Origin: Amoebidium appalachense
Lineage: Eukaryota; Ichthyosporea
Length of the DNA stretch: 64,000 nucleotides
NCBI GenBank assembly: GCA_963693365.1
Contig: CAVNZM010000002.1
Coordinates: forward strand, 12,772,001 to 12,836,000
Direction: 5' to 3'
In this document: piece by piece, positions 1-63,854 of the stretch
Position numbering within the stretch: position 1 is the stretch's first letter
Layout of the letters: every line of letters starts with the position of its first letter
Notes under the pieces: model-generated
What the model was told of the DNA's origin: nothing
What the model saw: the letters and a program-made list of their open reading frames with translations, nothing else
The model's database searches: none
Translations under genes and position numbers: made by a program

Positions 1-337
1 GGGGGTGGCCGGGGCGGGGCGGCTGTTGTAGGAGCCTCAAAGTCAACTGCTGTTCACTGTGTGCGGCACACAGCCTCCTAGATCGCAACAGAAATTTTAT
101 GGGGATCCAAGTTTATGTCGAATATATATATATATATATATGATGACCACAAATCTCACAGAAATAACCTATGAAGCATCACAAATGCCATAATAAATAT
201 TTAACTAATATAATAATGTAATTTTATAAGGCAAAAATTACAGTTTTTTCCAAGAGTATGAAAATAAATATCAGTAGTCCTGCTGTAGTTTTACAAAACC
301 CGCAATATGGCACGTCTAGGAGAATTCTAACTTCCCG

Positions 338-426
338 CCAATTGAAGTCTTAGCCAATCGCTGAGATAGACATCATCCAATCGGAATAATTATTATTATA
401 GCAGCGCGCATTCCTCAGTCACCAAT
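338..426 (+). promoter_or_regulatory. Cluster of four CCAAT motifs
   Basis: CCAAT occurs at 338-342, 354-358, 377-381 and 422-426, all on the plus strand within 90 bases. Clustered CCAAT boxes are typical NF-Y sites in eukaryotic promoters. They lie about 800 bases before the first recognised ATG, so they may serve this gene (long 5' UTR) or a divergent gene outside the window. Function is inferred. Confidence 0.3.
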
Positions 427-908
427 CAGTGGCAATCTTTCTAATACACACGGAAGCAGGGGGGGGGATTACGAAAAAAAAAATCGTCGTAATTACGACT
501 AACGAAAGACCCCGATACGAATAAGGTTAGGGTGCCGTCGTAACAGCTTTCGTATCAGATATATAGCATTATAAACGCTTTAAGGCCCCCTAATATCTAA
601 CTGTACCTAATTTTTTCAATGTTTCTGTTCAAGAACATACATATCTACAGCGCTTCTCATGAGCAAAATCGAACCCCGACAAGTGTCCAGGGCTTGTAAT
701 TTTGCGATACTCAATTTGTAAAAACGCGTATTTTGAGTTTTGTGACTGGAGGGGCGTTTTTAGCTGGGCTTGCATATCCCCAAGAACCCCCCCGTTACGA
801 TTAAGAAAAAAAAAATTTTTTTTTTTAAATAAAAAAAAAGTCCGTTACGATTGGCCAAACGACAATACGCCTAAGCTGGCCAACAGCCCAACCCTGCACG
901 GAAGTTGA

Positions 909-916
909 TGACGTCA
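909..916. promoter_or_regulatory. CRE-like palindrome TGACGTCA
   Basis: A perfect 8-base CRE/bZIP consensus lies 285 bases upstream of the oxidoreductase start codon. The same octamer also occurs inside introns of the CHD gene (for example near 35560 and 54351), so chance occurrence is possible. Confidence 0.25.
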
Positions 917-1200
917 CTTTCCACTGCTACGACCCCCGGAGTGCTTTGGGGTTAGGAGGCCCGGGCTGGCTACATGTCGCCCCTTTTTGTTTTGGTTGCT
1001 TTATATGGCTATTGTTTTGCGCTCGGGTGATTACTAGATTGGATTGGATACCTAAAAAGCCAGGGCCACAGACAGACAGACTCCCGTGACTTTCCGGGAG
1101 CTCTTTCCGGGTTGTTTCAAGTTCGCAAGGGGTCATGTTACAAATTGGCAGTAAGTTAAACAAACATCTACAGGGCAGCTTTGGAAAGAAACATCTGAAA

Positions 1201-12372
<11,172 letters not shown>

Positions 12373-12659
12373 ATGAAAAGCATTTAATTCGATTGTGTGT
12401 TTGGTTGGTTGCCGTCTGTGACAGGTAAAATAAATCGGCTGATATGTATAAAAAATAGGAGCTTACCGCAAGTGCTAGAAATCGTACTATTACCCACACA
12501 GCTGGAGGATTTTAACAGCAAGGATTTTACTCCGTCTTGAGTTAGGATCTTGAAGTGGTTATAATCGACTGGATCGTATGATATGTGGACCATAAAGATG
12601 CCTTCCCTCCTTTCTTTTCTTTGGTTTTCCATTTGCTTCTTCTTTTCTTTGTGTGTGTA

Positions 12660-12729
<70 letters not shown>

Positions 12730-12800
12730 GTGTACTGTGTGCCTGCGTGTGTGTACACGTGTGTATTTTTTTCTTTTCTTTTTTTTTTTTTTGTGGCGAA

Positions 12801-12834
<34 letters not shown>

Positions 12835-13068
12835 TCTCCTACGTTACATCTCCCTATGATGGTGCATACAGTCTATAGCTCATTATGCTTGTAGGTATCT
12901 TGATCATGAATGTGCATATTGTGTACATCCTTTTTGGGTGTTAAGTAACGTACTGTAACATAAACAACATGTAGGTTGGTCTGGTCCAGGAGTTCTTTAC
13001 ATGTACACTGATCACAGTCTCGCATAATTATTGTGCACATGACTCAGATGTATGCAACTTGCAAATGT

Positions 13069-13111
<43 letters not shown>

Positions 13112-13465
13112 CCCCCGGTCCGGTCCCCACCGGCCACCGGCGCCACCACCACCGGTGCCACCACCCAAAAAAAAAAAAAAAAAAGGGGGGGGGGGAGGGG
13201 GGAGGGGGACAACCAACAATTATAATAATTCCCTAAAGGCCTAGTTAGAGCCTACAACCACCGGTCCACCACCACCAAATGCACGAATTGGCACCGGTAC
13301 CTACCCTCCGTTCCCTTCGAACGAAACATTCGTCTTATTAAGTTCTCCTAGATCCTGGTGTGTTGTATGGTGTACGTCACGGTATTGCAGCACACAGCTG
13401 TGCCACCTACATAGGCCTTGTGTCACAGCGTGTCACAGTGTGTGTACGGCCTGCATAAGATGGCA

Positions 13466-13502
<37 letters not shown>

Positions 13503-14027
13503 GAAGGGGGGTTGGTTGGTTGGTTGGTTGGTTGGTGGGTTGGTTCAGGAGCAAACATGGATTCAAGACACTTCAATGGTTGAACCATATAATATTCACA
13601 ATTGTGACTCAACTAATCAAGTAACACTGAGCATGTGTAGACACATCTTACGATCCTGGACCAGCATAAATCCGATAATTAATGACAATGTCATTGTGAA
13701 CACACTCTTAGAATATGCCAATGTTCACACACGCGCGCACACACACACACACACGCTCACCAACACAGTTGCACTGCCAGGGGAAATAAAGCAGAGAGCT
13801 AGAGACACATGCATGACCAACCAACTGCTCAAAATATGGATCGATGAGGAATGAAACGAAATAAATAGACTTCAAGTGGCAGCACTACATTTCTAATGCA
13901 TTGCCGACAACTGCATGGTGCAGCTGCTAAACCTAACACGAAGTGAAATGACATCAACATGAACGGGAAATATTTGCAAATGACTACCGGTTTCACTGTG
14001 CTTTTGTGCGTGTCATGGGCCGTACCC

Positions 14028-14058
<31 letters not shown>

Positions 14059-14299
14059 AAGGGAACAAAAAAAAGAAGAAAAGAAGATAGAAAAGTCAAA
14101 AGATACCAAGAAAATGGAAACGTGGTTCGATAGTGTGCAACATGCAACAAGCGAAATGACAAAAAACAATCAAAGTCAATGCCGATTGAATCAGACTCCC
14201 ACATGGTATTGCTGTTTAGGCAATCGCAATGGGCATGTCCCTTAATACAGCACGTCGAGTCAATTGGCAAACCTTTCTCGTGTCTGCACGTGTGTGCAC

Positions 14300-14391
<92 letters not shown>

Positions 14392-14672
14392 TTGTGTGTG
14401 TGTGTGTGTAGACCATAAGCATGTGGTGTGGGCATGCAAAAGCGAACATTAACCATTTACAAATTCCATGTTGCATTGGTTTACTTTGCACAACAGTAAA
14501 TATAATTCACTCCCACGTACCCTAACCTACCCCACCCCATACACATCCCCCATCCCCTTAGGTAATACATCAACCTTTCGACAAGTGCCCAAACAAACCA
14601 ACCATCGCTCCTCACTTTACCCCAGCGATGGAAAAAACAAGGGCAGAACAAAAAACAAAAAAACAGCACCAT
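12373..14672. other. Convergent intergenic region
   Basis: This lies between the 3' end of the oxidoreductase gene (+) and the 3' end of the CK2-beta gene (-). An AATAAA hexamer at 12429-12434, 57 bases after the stop, could be a polyadenylation signal for the plus-strand gene. The rest holds a (GT)n array (12662-12727), a poly-G run (about 12800-12832), poly-C (13070-13108), poly-G (13470-13500), poly-A (14028-14054) and another (GT)n (14302-14378). No convincing coding exon was found. Confidence 0.55.
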
Positions 14673-15642
14673 TCACAACGGCAGTTTCCCCAGACTCGTA
14701 GGGGAATTCAGCGAATTTCGGATAGCTCTAAGCTGCAATTCCTGCTTCTCCCTCTCCTTCTCTTGTCTTTCCTGCTGCTGTTTTTTCTGTTGCATCTGCG
14801 CCTGTTTCTCCCCAAGAGTGTAAGCCGACGGGTGAATTTTGAAGCCAAAAATCCTCGGGACGTATTTTTCCGCGGGCTCTGGGGGCCTTAGCTCCGGGTA
14901 GATTAGGAGCAGGAGGGGGGCAAAAGTGGTGGTGAAGTATGCCCCGTCCAGATGTTGGTGTTTGCTTGACTTGGTGTTGTACACCTGCACATGCACACCC
15001 ACACGCGTTAAGTAATCCGTACAGTCTCTCAAAATATCCCCCCCCCCCCCCCCCCCCCCCCATACTCTTTATGTATGGTTTGCATTTTGCATCGTGTTAT
15101 CCGTTGTCCTTGTGTACTTCGTACTTTACGACACATTCAACCCCAACCCCCCCCCCCCCCTCCCCCCCCCCCCCCCTCCCTCCCCCTCCCAACACACACA
15201 CCCACACCCACGCACAAAACAAACAAACAAACAAACAAACAAACAAACAAACAAAAAAAAGAAAAAGAAAAAAAGAAAGAAAAAAAAAAACCACCAGAAG
15301 CCGCACCAACAGGCTTTGTCATTAGGAGAGCGTTGATCGATGAGAAGGGGGCACGTAAATGAGCAACTGTCCCCTTCCTTCACTCTTATCTCTAAAAACA
15401 TGTTCAGAAAAAACACATGGAATGTGCATAGGGTACACGCAGACATGCGGACGCACAAATACACATCCGTTCTCACACTTGTCCTCATCAGTAGACTCGC
15501 AACACACCACACTTTTAAGCTAGCAAAAAAGACACACTCAAAGATGCACACGGCCACACGTTAACCACCCTCCTTGCAACACTCAGTTTTGATACTCAGC
15601 ACGCTTGAGCTGGCACGTAGACACACATACATGCACACACAG

Positions 15643-15712
<70 letters not shown>

Positions 15713-15909
15713 AAAAGAAAGGAAGGAAGAAAGAAAGGTGTGTCGTGTGCACACATCCGTGTGTGTGTCTGTGTGTATGCGAATGTTGCAGAGTGTTGGT
15801 TGGCGTATTCCAAAAGGACGGAGGGGTGGGGTGGGGGGAAGGCGGGTTTGGGGAAGGGGATGGCTTTTTTTCTGTTTTCTTTTTTTTTTTCTCTCTCCCC
15901 GGGAAGAGA

Positions 15910-15943
<34 letters not shown>

Positions 15944-16179
15944 TGAATACGCCATTAAGTATTAAGTACACAAGAACAAACGGATAACACGATGCAGAAT
16001 GCAAGCCATACATAAAGAGTATGCATAATAAGCAGAGCCCATCCTCAGGGGGGGCCTCAGGGGGGGCCTACGTCATCCACAGTACCCGAGTTTCGACCTA
16101 TTCACCTCGTTAACGAAACCCAACTCAGATACTGTTTCACTTGAACATGGGTAGGTCACCCGTCTTGATCAGAGACGAG

Positions 16180-16212
<33 letters not shown>

Positions 16213-16532
16213 AGAGGATTACTCACATCCTCGCATTTTGGACAAAACAGCTTCACCACACTCTCCCCCGGGTTGTCCGTCATGCCCACGGGCAGAACCG
16301 GCTGGTTTTGGCACAGTGCCCGGGGACACGTGCCAAACTCAGCATTTCGGTATTTCTCAGCCTGAAATTGTGAATTTTCATGCCATGATCAGTAGTCAAA
16401 CAAGTGACTAACTCACAATTTCGGGATTTTGGAGTGTGGTTATTCATGCGTTCACGTGAGGTGTAGTGGAGTCGTCGAGCTCTCAAGATCCGGTGTGTGA
16501 TCATGCCGTCCACGTGCACACACGTGTGTATT

Positions 16533-16613
<81 letters not shown>

Positions 16614-17556
16614 ATGGAGCCAGAAGAAGTAGGTGTGTACATGCACACAAGCACCAACACGAGTACATGTCAACCTGAAAAATAATAACATTAGCTTAAA
16701 TTAACGATAAACGAGAAGCACAACCTATGCCCTACAAAAACAGGGGAGACAGGAAGAAGGGAGGGTTAATGGTGATGGTGGTCGAGGCGGAGAAGGGATA
16801 GGGGGGGGGGGGATGTGTGCATCAGATTGTCGGATTATGGAAGTGGTGACATCACAAAAAACAAACAAACAAGGGGGGAGGGGGGGAGGGGGGGGGGGGG
16901 GGGGTTGAATGCGGAACACGGTACGAAGTACGCATACACGAAGGACACATGCAAATGCAAACATTCAAGTATGCAACATCAGCCATGCGCACAGTATGCG
17001 TCATAAGCAGAGCCCATCCTCAGGGAGGGCCCAAGTCATCAATTGCGTCTGAGTTTCGACCCCTTAGCCCGCGTATATACGACTCTCCAACTCAGACAGC
17101 AGCATCAACTGAACTTGGGAGGGTCAACCCGTCTTGATCAAAGACGAGCAGGGTTGCTTATGCAAGCAAGGTGAGCAAAACGGTGAATGTGTGTGTGCAA
17201 ACTAATGCAGTGCAGCGGAAAATGCGTATGTGCTTACAGATGCACGACACATAGCAACCGTGCCCGGTTGCATGGAAGTAAAGCGGTCTCCACACAGTGG
17301 TCTGTCCTGAAAGGACACCTCTGAAAGAAGACTGGGGGGGTTTGAATGCGGAACACGGTACGAAGTACGCATACACGAAGGACACATGCAAAGGCAAACA
17401 TTCAAGTATGCAACATCAGCCATGCGCACAGTATGCGTCATAAGCAAAGCCCATCCTCAGGGAGGGCTCTGCTTCGGGGGGAGGATGTAGGCATTACATT
17501 AGAGGGTTGGAAATATGTAGGAGAGACCAAAGGACAAACTACAAAACGTCACGAGA

Positions 17557-17596
<40 letters not shown>

Positions 17597-17987
17597 TGAT
17601 ACCATTTGCAGCATTCCGCGTGTCGTGAGGATGTACCGGGCATGGATCAGACCGTACAGCTGCGCAGCCGCCTGCTCGACTGCCTCAGTGAGCTCCTCCG
17701 TGATCTCCTCGTCTGTACGCGCGCGGTGTGTGTGTGTGTACGAGTGTGTGTGTGTGTGCGTGTAGGTGTAGCAGGGGGGAGGAGGGGGGGGGTGGGAGGG
17801 GTGGGAGGTTGGGGGGAAGGGGAGGGGATCAGAAAAATAAGATATACTAAACAGAAATAAAAGTTACACAACCGAAAAAGGGGCAGGGTAAAGGTTGAGA
17901 TGCAGTAACGAACACAAAAAGAGAACGCAACATATACAGAGCTCACACTCGGCACCCTTAAAACGGCTGTGTGTGTATGTGTGTGTG

Positions 17988-18022
<35 letters not shown>

Positions 18023-21000
18023 GGGGGTTTGAATGCGGAACACGGTACGAATTACACATACACGATGGGAAGCATGGTGCAGGACACATGCAAAGGCAAA
18101 CATTCAAGTATGCATTATCAGCAATGCACACAGTATGTGTCGCAAGCAGAGCCCATCCTCAGGGAGGGAAGGGGGGGGAATGCAAACCATACATAAATAG
18201 TTTGCATAATAAGCAGAGCCCATCCTCAGGGGGGGGCATGTCGGGGGGAGGGGGAGGGGGGAGTGTCAACTCGACACTAAGTATAGGGATGCAACCAAGA
18301 ACACGGGTGAACGCTGAGTCTGGCCTTACAAGGGCGACTGGAATTAAAAGAGAAAACGACAACAAAAACATGACATGGGCACAAGGTAAAACACATCGGG
18401 TATGTATGTGCGGAAGCGTTGGGGGGAAACGATGCAAATAGGCAGACGACAGAAAACAGAGTCCGGGGGCTCGGTTATTATGTCCCTGCGGGCTATATTC
18501 CTTAGTACCACACAGCAATTCATCCCCCCCCCTCCCAAAATCCGTGTCCTGAAACACGACCTATATCTGTACAATCCAAAACTCATGTTTCAATGTATCA
18601 AAGATCAGCAATATGGTGATATGATGGTGAACAATCAACCACAAAAAAACCGGAATCTGACAACTTCCGGTAAAAACCCATACCGAGTTCCGAGTCCAGG
18701 ATCATGTCGAGAGCCAGCCGGTAGTGAGACACTTGGTCACTTAGGCCCGTCAGGTTGAATCGGTCACAGATCCATTCTTGGTCAACTGCATACGTGCGGA
18801 GGAGAGAAAGTGAGCAAAGGTCGATAAAACACCATGTTCTTGGCTCGGCCAAATCAAAAAGAAGTAATGTGTGTGCACCTGTGCTTGTGTCTGCGTGTGC
18901 GTACGTGTGCATGCATGCACACGTGCGTGCCTGTGCGTGTGAATCTGTGTGTGCTTGCGATGTGTGGGGGTAGTGCGAGTATGTGGTGTGGTGTATGTGA
19001 ATGTGTGGGTGTTTGAATATGATATGCAATTGGGTGCTCGCATGTTGTGTGAGGTGTGTGAGAGTCAATATGGGTGTGGACAGGTGCGAATAGAAGTGGG
19101 GAGTGAGCGGAATAGTGTGTAAATACGTGTGTAACGTGTGTGGATGTGTGTGTGTGCAAGTGCGTGTGTGCTTGCCTTTCTACCTACGTGCAAGTGTGCA
19201 CCTGCCAACATGCAAGATAGCTGGGATTGCAGGTGTATATTTTGCTGCAGTGTTTACATGGATTGCATCGGTGTGCGCTGCATGTGCCCCTACATGCTGT
19301 TTGTAACCACGGCTGCACGCATATCCATGCAGGTGTTTTTGTGCGCATGCATGCATGCAGGAATGTGATCACCACAAGTATCGTGGTGTCTATGTTGTGT
19401 GCATGTGCATGTGTGTGTGTGTGTGCGCGCGCGCCTGAGCAAGGGTTTGTGTGCATGTGTACCTGTGTGCATGTGTGTGGGGCAGACAACGGCCGGGGGA
19501 AGAGGGGGGTGGGGGACGATGCCACAATATCAGACGCAGTGAAAGACAATCGTTTGTGAATACATTCATGGCCTGCATAAAACCATAAAACTCTTTACAA
19601 GGGGAGAAAAAAGAGGGACACCATCAGGGCATGCATTATGTGTACATTCCTCTCACCTTCTCGGCATTTGTTCATGCTTGTGTGTACACATGTGCAGGAG
19701 TGGGAGTGAGTGCTACACACCTTTGCCTATCTCTGGGGTCTTATGTGTGCACATGAATGCACAACTTCTTTCTCATACCATTCAGCCACCCATGCACCAC
19801 AAACACACTCGATACCCAACACACAGACCTTATCAACGTCGCCACACGTCTGCCCATAACATGACAACCACAACAGAAAGGTACACACACCACCATGTCA
19901 GTCACTCTCACCCTCTTTCTAAGTTAGGAACACCACTTCTACTAGACACAGTCAAACCACCTGCCCAAAGAGTCAAGGGGCACCTTCACACAAACGGCTT
20001 ACCTTCGCAAAAGAACTCGTTTCCAGCAAATCTGCAGTACCAGGCAATCCAGGACAGTTCCTCATCACTGCTAGCTGCCTCTGTGCATGTTCGAGGGACA
20101 TGGTCAGGGCAAGGGGAAAAGGGTAAAACATGCACACAGATGGCTGAGGGACAAGCAGACGTGACTGCAAGCTCCCAAGTAAAAGATTCACAAGAAGCAC
20201 CGAGGACAAGGGTACATCTAGTTGTGCAAAGCCGTGTGGCGCGGAAAGAGATATAAGAAAAAGACTATACACGTTACACCTACTGACTGCTTTCAAGTAG
20301 TTTTGAGGCACTCAGCCAGAACAATGTTCAACATTTAAGAGAGCAGTTTGGCAACCCCAGGCCAGTTTCAAGTAGATGTTGTATGTGCTACATGCTGACG
20401 CAAAGTAGCAAAGAAAGGCATGATAAGGGGAGAGAAGACAAGTCACGAGGTAGCCAGAAAGTATGAAAGGGGTGTGCAGGAAAACTCAGACAGGCACACA
20501 CGCTTCTGCGCACGTGTGCATTTGTGCCTATGTGCCCGTGTGCCCGTGTGTGTGCTTGCATGTGTACGGGTGTGTGCGAGCGCGCAACACTTACAGGCAC
20601 GCACACACAGCCAAACGACCATATACATAAGTACAGACACTACCGGAAAAAAAAAAACATGTTTGCCTACAGTTTGTCTACAAAGCAGGGGGGACTGAAA
20701 CGTGCCCCAATCACAACAAGCCCACAAAGCCCACAATAGCTCTCCATCAAACCGTTTTCCCTTTCAAGCTGGAATACTTCTATAAGGTGTATGGTCCGAC
20801 AGCCCATCACTACAGAGAAGATGGCTTGCAGGCACCAACACACGCACGCGCGCGCTCACACACACATACACGCACGCACGCATGCACGCACGCACGCACG
20901 CACACACGCACGCACGCACATGCACACACACACAGCCACACGCACGCTTGCATACACACCCACCCACACGATAACAATCACATGCACACGTTGTGCTTGT

Positions 21001-21236
21001 GTCCCCAGCTATACTTATAACACAGGCTTAAAACCGTCGTCAACCACCAGATCCTGAAACAAGGAAGAAAAAAGGAGAACCATAAAAAGCCAAACAGGAG
21101 CGAACTTCTTACCCGAAGATGCAGTGAACTCCCCACTGCTTGATTCCTGCCCGCTACCAGTACCCTGCCTTTCGCTGTTCCGCCTACTGCCACGTGGGCT
21201 TGCAGCAAGGCGGAGGCGTTGGTTTGCTGCCTCCAT
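14673..21236 (-). CDS. Protein kinase CK2 regulatory (beta) subunit (6 exons)
   Basis: Exons in transcript order: 21236-21113, 20074-20003, 18785-18684, 17712-17603, 16361-16227, 14984-14673. The joined frame is 285 codons with the stop, and phases match. Diagnostic CK2-beta blocks appear in order: [19 protein letters not shown], then [10 protein letters not shown] and [11 protein letters not shown], then [20 protein letters not shown] zinc site C148-x4-C153-x22-C176-x2-C179 follows, then [10 protein letters not shown] and [13 protein letters not shown]2-beta dimerises through this zinc site and docks the catalytic alpha subunits. Unusual points: a Ser/Arg-rich N-terminal extension of about 45 residues before the conserved core; a shortened acidic loop ([15 protein letters not shown]); and a C-terminal tail of about 45 residues rich in Gln, Lys and Glu, probably a helix or coiled coil, beyond the usual end. 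The start is the ATG of exon 1, in phase with the core. Confidence 0.95.
15061..15141 (+). mobile_element. SINE-like element A, 3' fragment (antisense to its host gene)
   Basis: Same 3' third as the copy at 7931, here on the plus strand inside an intron of the minus-strand CK2-beta gene. It is the only clear antisense copy seen. Confidence 0.55.
15207..15255 (+). repeat. (AAAC)n array
   Basis: About 12 units of a 4-base repeat, followed by an A/G-rich tract. Confidence 0.9.
15942..16182 (-). mobile_element. SINE-like element A, diverged subfamily, truncated
   Basis: Minus-strand copy closest to the one at 46691 (same gttaacgaggggaatagg-type centre). It is bounded by poly-G runs (poly-C in sense) on both sides and lacks the first hairpin. 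Confidence 0.6.
16227..16361 (-). other. CK2-beta zinc-finger exon
   Basis: This 45-codon exon (phase 0 at both ends) carries all four zinc-binding cysteines, spaced CPRALC then CPKC, plus the [14 protein letters not shown] block. The four cysteines are intact, so the dimer interface should form. Confidence 0.9.
16536..16612 (+). repeat. (GT)n array
   Basis: Pure GT repeat (CA in the sense strand of CK2-beta) in the intron before exon 5. Confidence 0.95.
16905..17478 (-). mobile_element. SINE-like element A, one full copy plus bridge plus one partial copy
   Basis: Reads on the minus strand. The full copy is 16905-17200, the bridge about 17200-17337 and the 3' half copy 17341-17478. The whole unit matches about 36985-37586 in inverse orientation. 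It lies in a CK2-beta intron in the sense direction. Confidence 0.65.
18028..18240 (-). mobile_element. SINE-like element A, two 3' fragments
   Basis: Minus-strand fragments at 18028-18170 and 18183-18240, each running from the cctgaggatgggctctgctt block toward the cattcaaac/poly-C end. They lie in a CK2-beta intron. Confidence 0.55.
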
Positions 21237-22290
21237 GTTTTCCTTAATTCCTCGCTTTGCTTGTCTGCATTGGTCCGCTTTCTAAATGCTTGTTCTGCAG
21301 CTGATGAATGTGGGATATAACCCTGTCGGCTTTGAACCCGGTGCGACGGTATACAACTCTAAATTAACCTTTTTGACAGATTGTAAGGGGTCTGCAACAA
21401 CCCCTGGAAAAACGCTACTAAAACGCCTACCATACAACTGACAATGCAAAACTAGTCCAGAATACCTTGACTTTTGCAAATTTGTAGAAGAAAACTTTGG
21501 CGCCAAATGCAACGTGTTGGAATCGCCCAAACGGGCCATATTACGGCCAAACTTTGAAAGCTTCATCTCATAAACCCCATAAAATATTTGTAATAAATGT
21601 TAAACCCCAGTTTTTCATGCCCTGGTTGATATACAGTCTGGCGGACTGGTAAAGTCAACGTGACGTACTGGAACAAAAACACTTGCTTTGGGGAAGCAAG
21701 GAGATGGGTTCAGGTACGTTCACGAAGATTTTTTTCTTTCACACACGTTCACGAAGATTTTTATTCATTCACACATTTAGTATAGGTACATGAATTCAGG
21801 TAGACATACAGAAATGGCCACAGGCATGTGGGGCTATTAGTCCGCTACGGACGGAATTCAACGTTGTTCTATCATCACTTGGGCTTCAAAGAACAAGTGG
21901 AATAGCTTTTGGGCACATACATCAACAATCATTTTACATAGAGATGCAAGATGGATCAATACAGGACAAATTCAAGTCGTGGATGTGTTTTCTTCCAGCT
22001 GTTACCAAATAATAAAATAGTAAAAAAACGAGGCAAGTTGCATGTGCTGAAATGATCTGCGCCGGGCATAGGCATGGCTTGCGCATGGCGGTGTATGTGT
22101 GCTTGTGTGTGTTAGTATGTTGTAACTGTGTGTGTGTGTGTGTGTGTGCGTGTGTACACCGTGTGTGTGTGTGTGTGTGTGCGTGTGTGTATGTGTGTGT
22201 GTGTGTGTGAGCGTGCGTGTATACGCCCGCAGAAAGAAAAACTCCCAACAAGCTTCCTTGTAACTTCTGACTATACACACACCCATAAAG
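21237..22290. other. Spacer between membrane-protein gene and CK2-beta gene
   Basis: About 1.05 kb between two same-strand genes. It should contain the CK2-beta promoter (an inverted CCAAT lies at 21269-21273, just upstream of its ATG) and the 3' UTR of the membrane-protein gene, which includes a (GT)n array near 22128-22210. A short direct repeat containing cacgaagattttt occurs twice around 21720-21765. No coding exon was found. Confidence 0.5.
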
Positions 22291-29665
<7,375 letters not shown>

Positions 29666-30643
29666 GTTCCAAAAATTTAACGCAAACAGCTAAATAGAAT
29701 AAACTGGTTGATCTGTGCAATGATAAGACAAAGAGCTCAGCTGCAGAACTCTTTAAGGGCAAAATGAGGGTATAAGAATCTGAGGGAATGAGGGGGAATG
29801 AAAATCTGCTAACCATGGGATGCTACAGACTCAAAGAGACAAGGCACAGAGATCAATTCGATTGGTGGCAAAAACGGATATTTTTTGCTGGTTCACAAAG
29901 GGTAGGGAGTGCGATAGGCGAGAGAATACGAAACATGGGGTGGGGCCTCACAAGAAAAAAGCCACGGAGAAAAAGGCAAAAAAAGTGGGGAGCAGGTGTT
30001 GGGAACCCAAGGGGTCAGTTTATATAGCTTGCTAAAGCGGCAATAAGTTGAGTTGCCCGTTGTCATTATTACAACCAATAAAAAATGCAGAAAAATACTT
30101 AAAGCGATTTTAAGTTTTTAGGTGTCTTCAGCTCTCTTGGTTTAGAAGGGTAATATCATGACACTTAGAGGTAGGGTAACAAGCTATCGATCGGAGGATC
30201 TGAAGCGGGCGCGTGAGCCGTTGAAACCCTTCGAAGTCAATGACTTCGGAACGTCGGACGCGTTTTGTTTTTGGGCCAAATTAAAAAAAAACTAACCCAT
30301 CGTGTCCTAAACAAAATTGGCATAGCTTGATAATCATAGCGTTAGTTTCTAAGATTTTCCCAGCTCAGTAGTTCGCTTAAATATATAGTGCAAACACTCC
30401 TTACGTGTGTAGGCGTTTTGCACTCCATCCACGACGCACACAGCTGTACTTCTATCCTTGGAGTGGGAATAAGAGAAACGCAAATGAGGTGGAGGTAGTT
30501 TTGCATCTTGTGGTGACAGGCTCGTATTGCTTGTATGCTGTACGTTACGTGTATACATAGATATAGCTGTAAGTCCCCTCCCTCCCACCTCCCTCTCCCT
30601 CCCCCCCCCCTCCCCCCCCCCCCCCCCCCCCCCCCCTTCCCCG

Positions 30644-30679
<36 letters not shown>

Positions 30680-31101
30680 TTTCCCCCTCTCGCCTTATCT
30701 TCCAGCCCCTTCCCAAGACGACGGTTTACACTAAACGATGTCAATCTTTTCTTCTTGTCCTGTTCTCTTTTCCTTGAATGGTATGCAAGCACGAAGCACA
30801 TACGAACGCAACCACACCTACGCACATGCACACAGAACGCACACCTGTGGACATACACATATCGACACGCAAGCACAAACATGCACACACAAGTACACAC
30901 ACGCGAACACACACTGACACGTACGTACGGGCTGTTTTCCAATCGGTTTTGGGCGCGCTGTTGGTCGAGTGTACATACGCACTCACACGCACGGACACAC
31001 ACACGCGCACACACACACACACCTACATACACGCACGCGTGCGCGCACACGCACTCGCACACACACACACACGCACGCACGCACGCACACGCACACACAC
31101 G

Positions 31102-31147
<46 letters not shown>

Positions 31148-31522
31148 CACACACACACAACTGTGTAAAAACTACACAAAAATCTTTCATGCGCGGGCTC
31201 GCGTTCACAGGCACGCTTATGCACTGCCGCCCAGTTGTTCAAGTGCACATAATACGCAAACACGCTCATTCACGACACATGAACGCAATCGTGGGACACT
31301 GGGTTTTTGCTCCCCCCTCCCCCCCTCCCCCCCCTCCCCTCCTCCTCTCCTCCCCCCTCCCCCACCCCCCGGGAAGGTGGGTGAGGTAAGCTCCCGTCTT
31401 CCTCATCTGACGGCCCTTACACCTTCTTCGAACCTGCCCTTACTGTTTGCGCGTGGCTCTTTGAAAAGGGTGTGGTGTCTGACGTCTTCTTTAACACAGC
31501 TGCATGAAGGCTGCCTTGAAGA
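29666..31522. promoter_or_regulatory. Divergent intergenic region between membrane-protein and CHD genes
   Basis: The two flanking genes start on opposite strands 1.86 kb apart, so both promoters and 5' UTRs should lie here. It contains a CCAAT at 30074-30078, a perfect short dyad at 30232-30248, pyrimidine/poly-C tracts (30590-30685) and CA-rich DNA (30860-31160). The small open frames in it have no recognisable protein features and were not called. Confidence 0.45.
30232..30248. promoter_or_regulatory. Perfect inverted repeat CGAAGTCA-A-TGACTTCG
   Basis: Two 8-base arms are separated by one base within the divergent promoter region. The shape fits a dimeric DNA-binding protein site, but no family can be assigned. 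Confidence 0.3.
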
Positions 31523-63740
<32,218 letters not shown>

Positions 63741-63810
63741 GACCCAGCCCTGCTCGGTGCGTGCGATTGAAAATATTGTGGGTAGTTAATAGAATATTGA
63801 TATGGGGGTT

Positions 63811-63854
<44 letters not shown>

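Larger units (their letters stand above)
1..1200. other. Upstream region of the oxidoreductase gene
   Basis: No coding exon was found here. The first 700 bases are AT-rich and hold a (TA)n stretch near 123-141. Bases 338-426 hold four CCAAT pentamers and bases 909-916 a palindromic TGACGTCA. The region probably contains the promoter and 5' UTR of the gene starting at 1201, but no transcription start can be read from sequence alone. Confidence 0.5.

Noticed and set aside
13501-13854. 117-aa open frame in the convergent spacer
   Set aside because: Starts in a poly-G/ggtt repeat and contains a CA repeat; no conserved motif or splice partner.
19678-20256. 192-aa plus-strand open frame
   Set aside because: Antisense to CK2-beta exon 2 (20003-20074); no recognisable domain.
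29788-30035. Two overlapping 70-80 aa open frames upstream of the membrane-protein gene
   Set aside because: Lysine/arginine-rich translations of A-rich DNA; no start context, domain or splice support.
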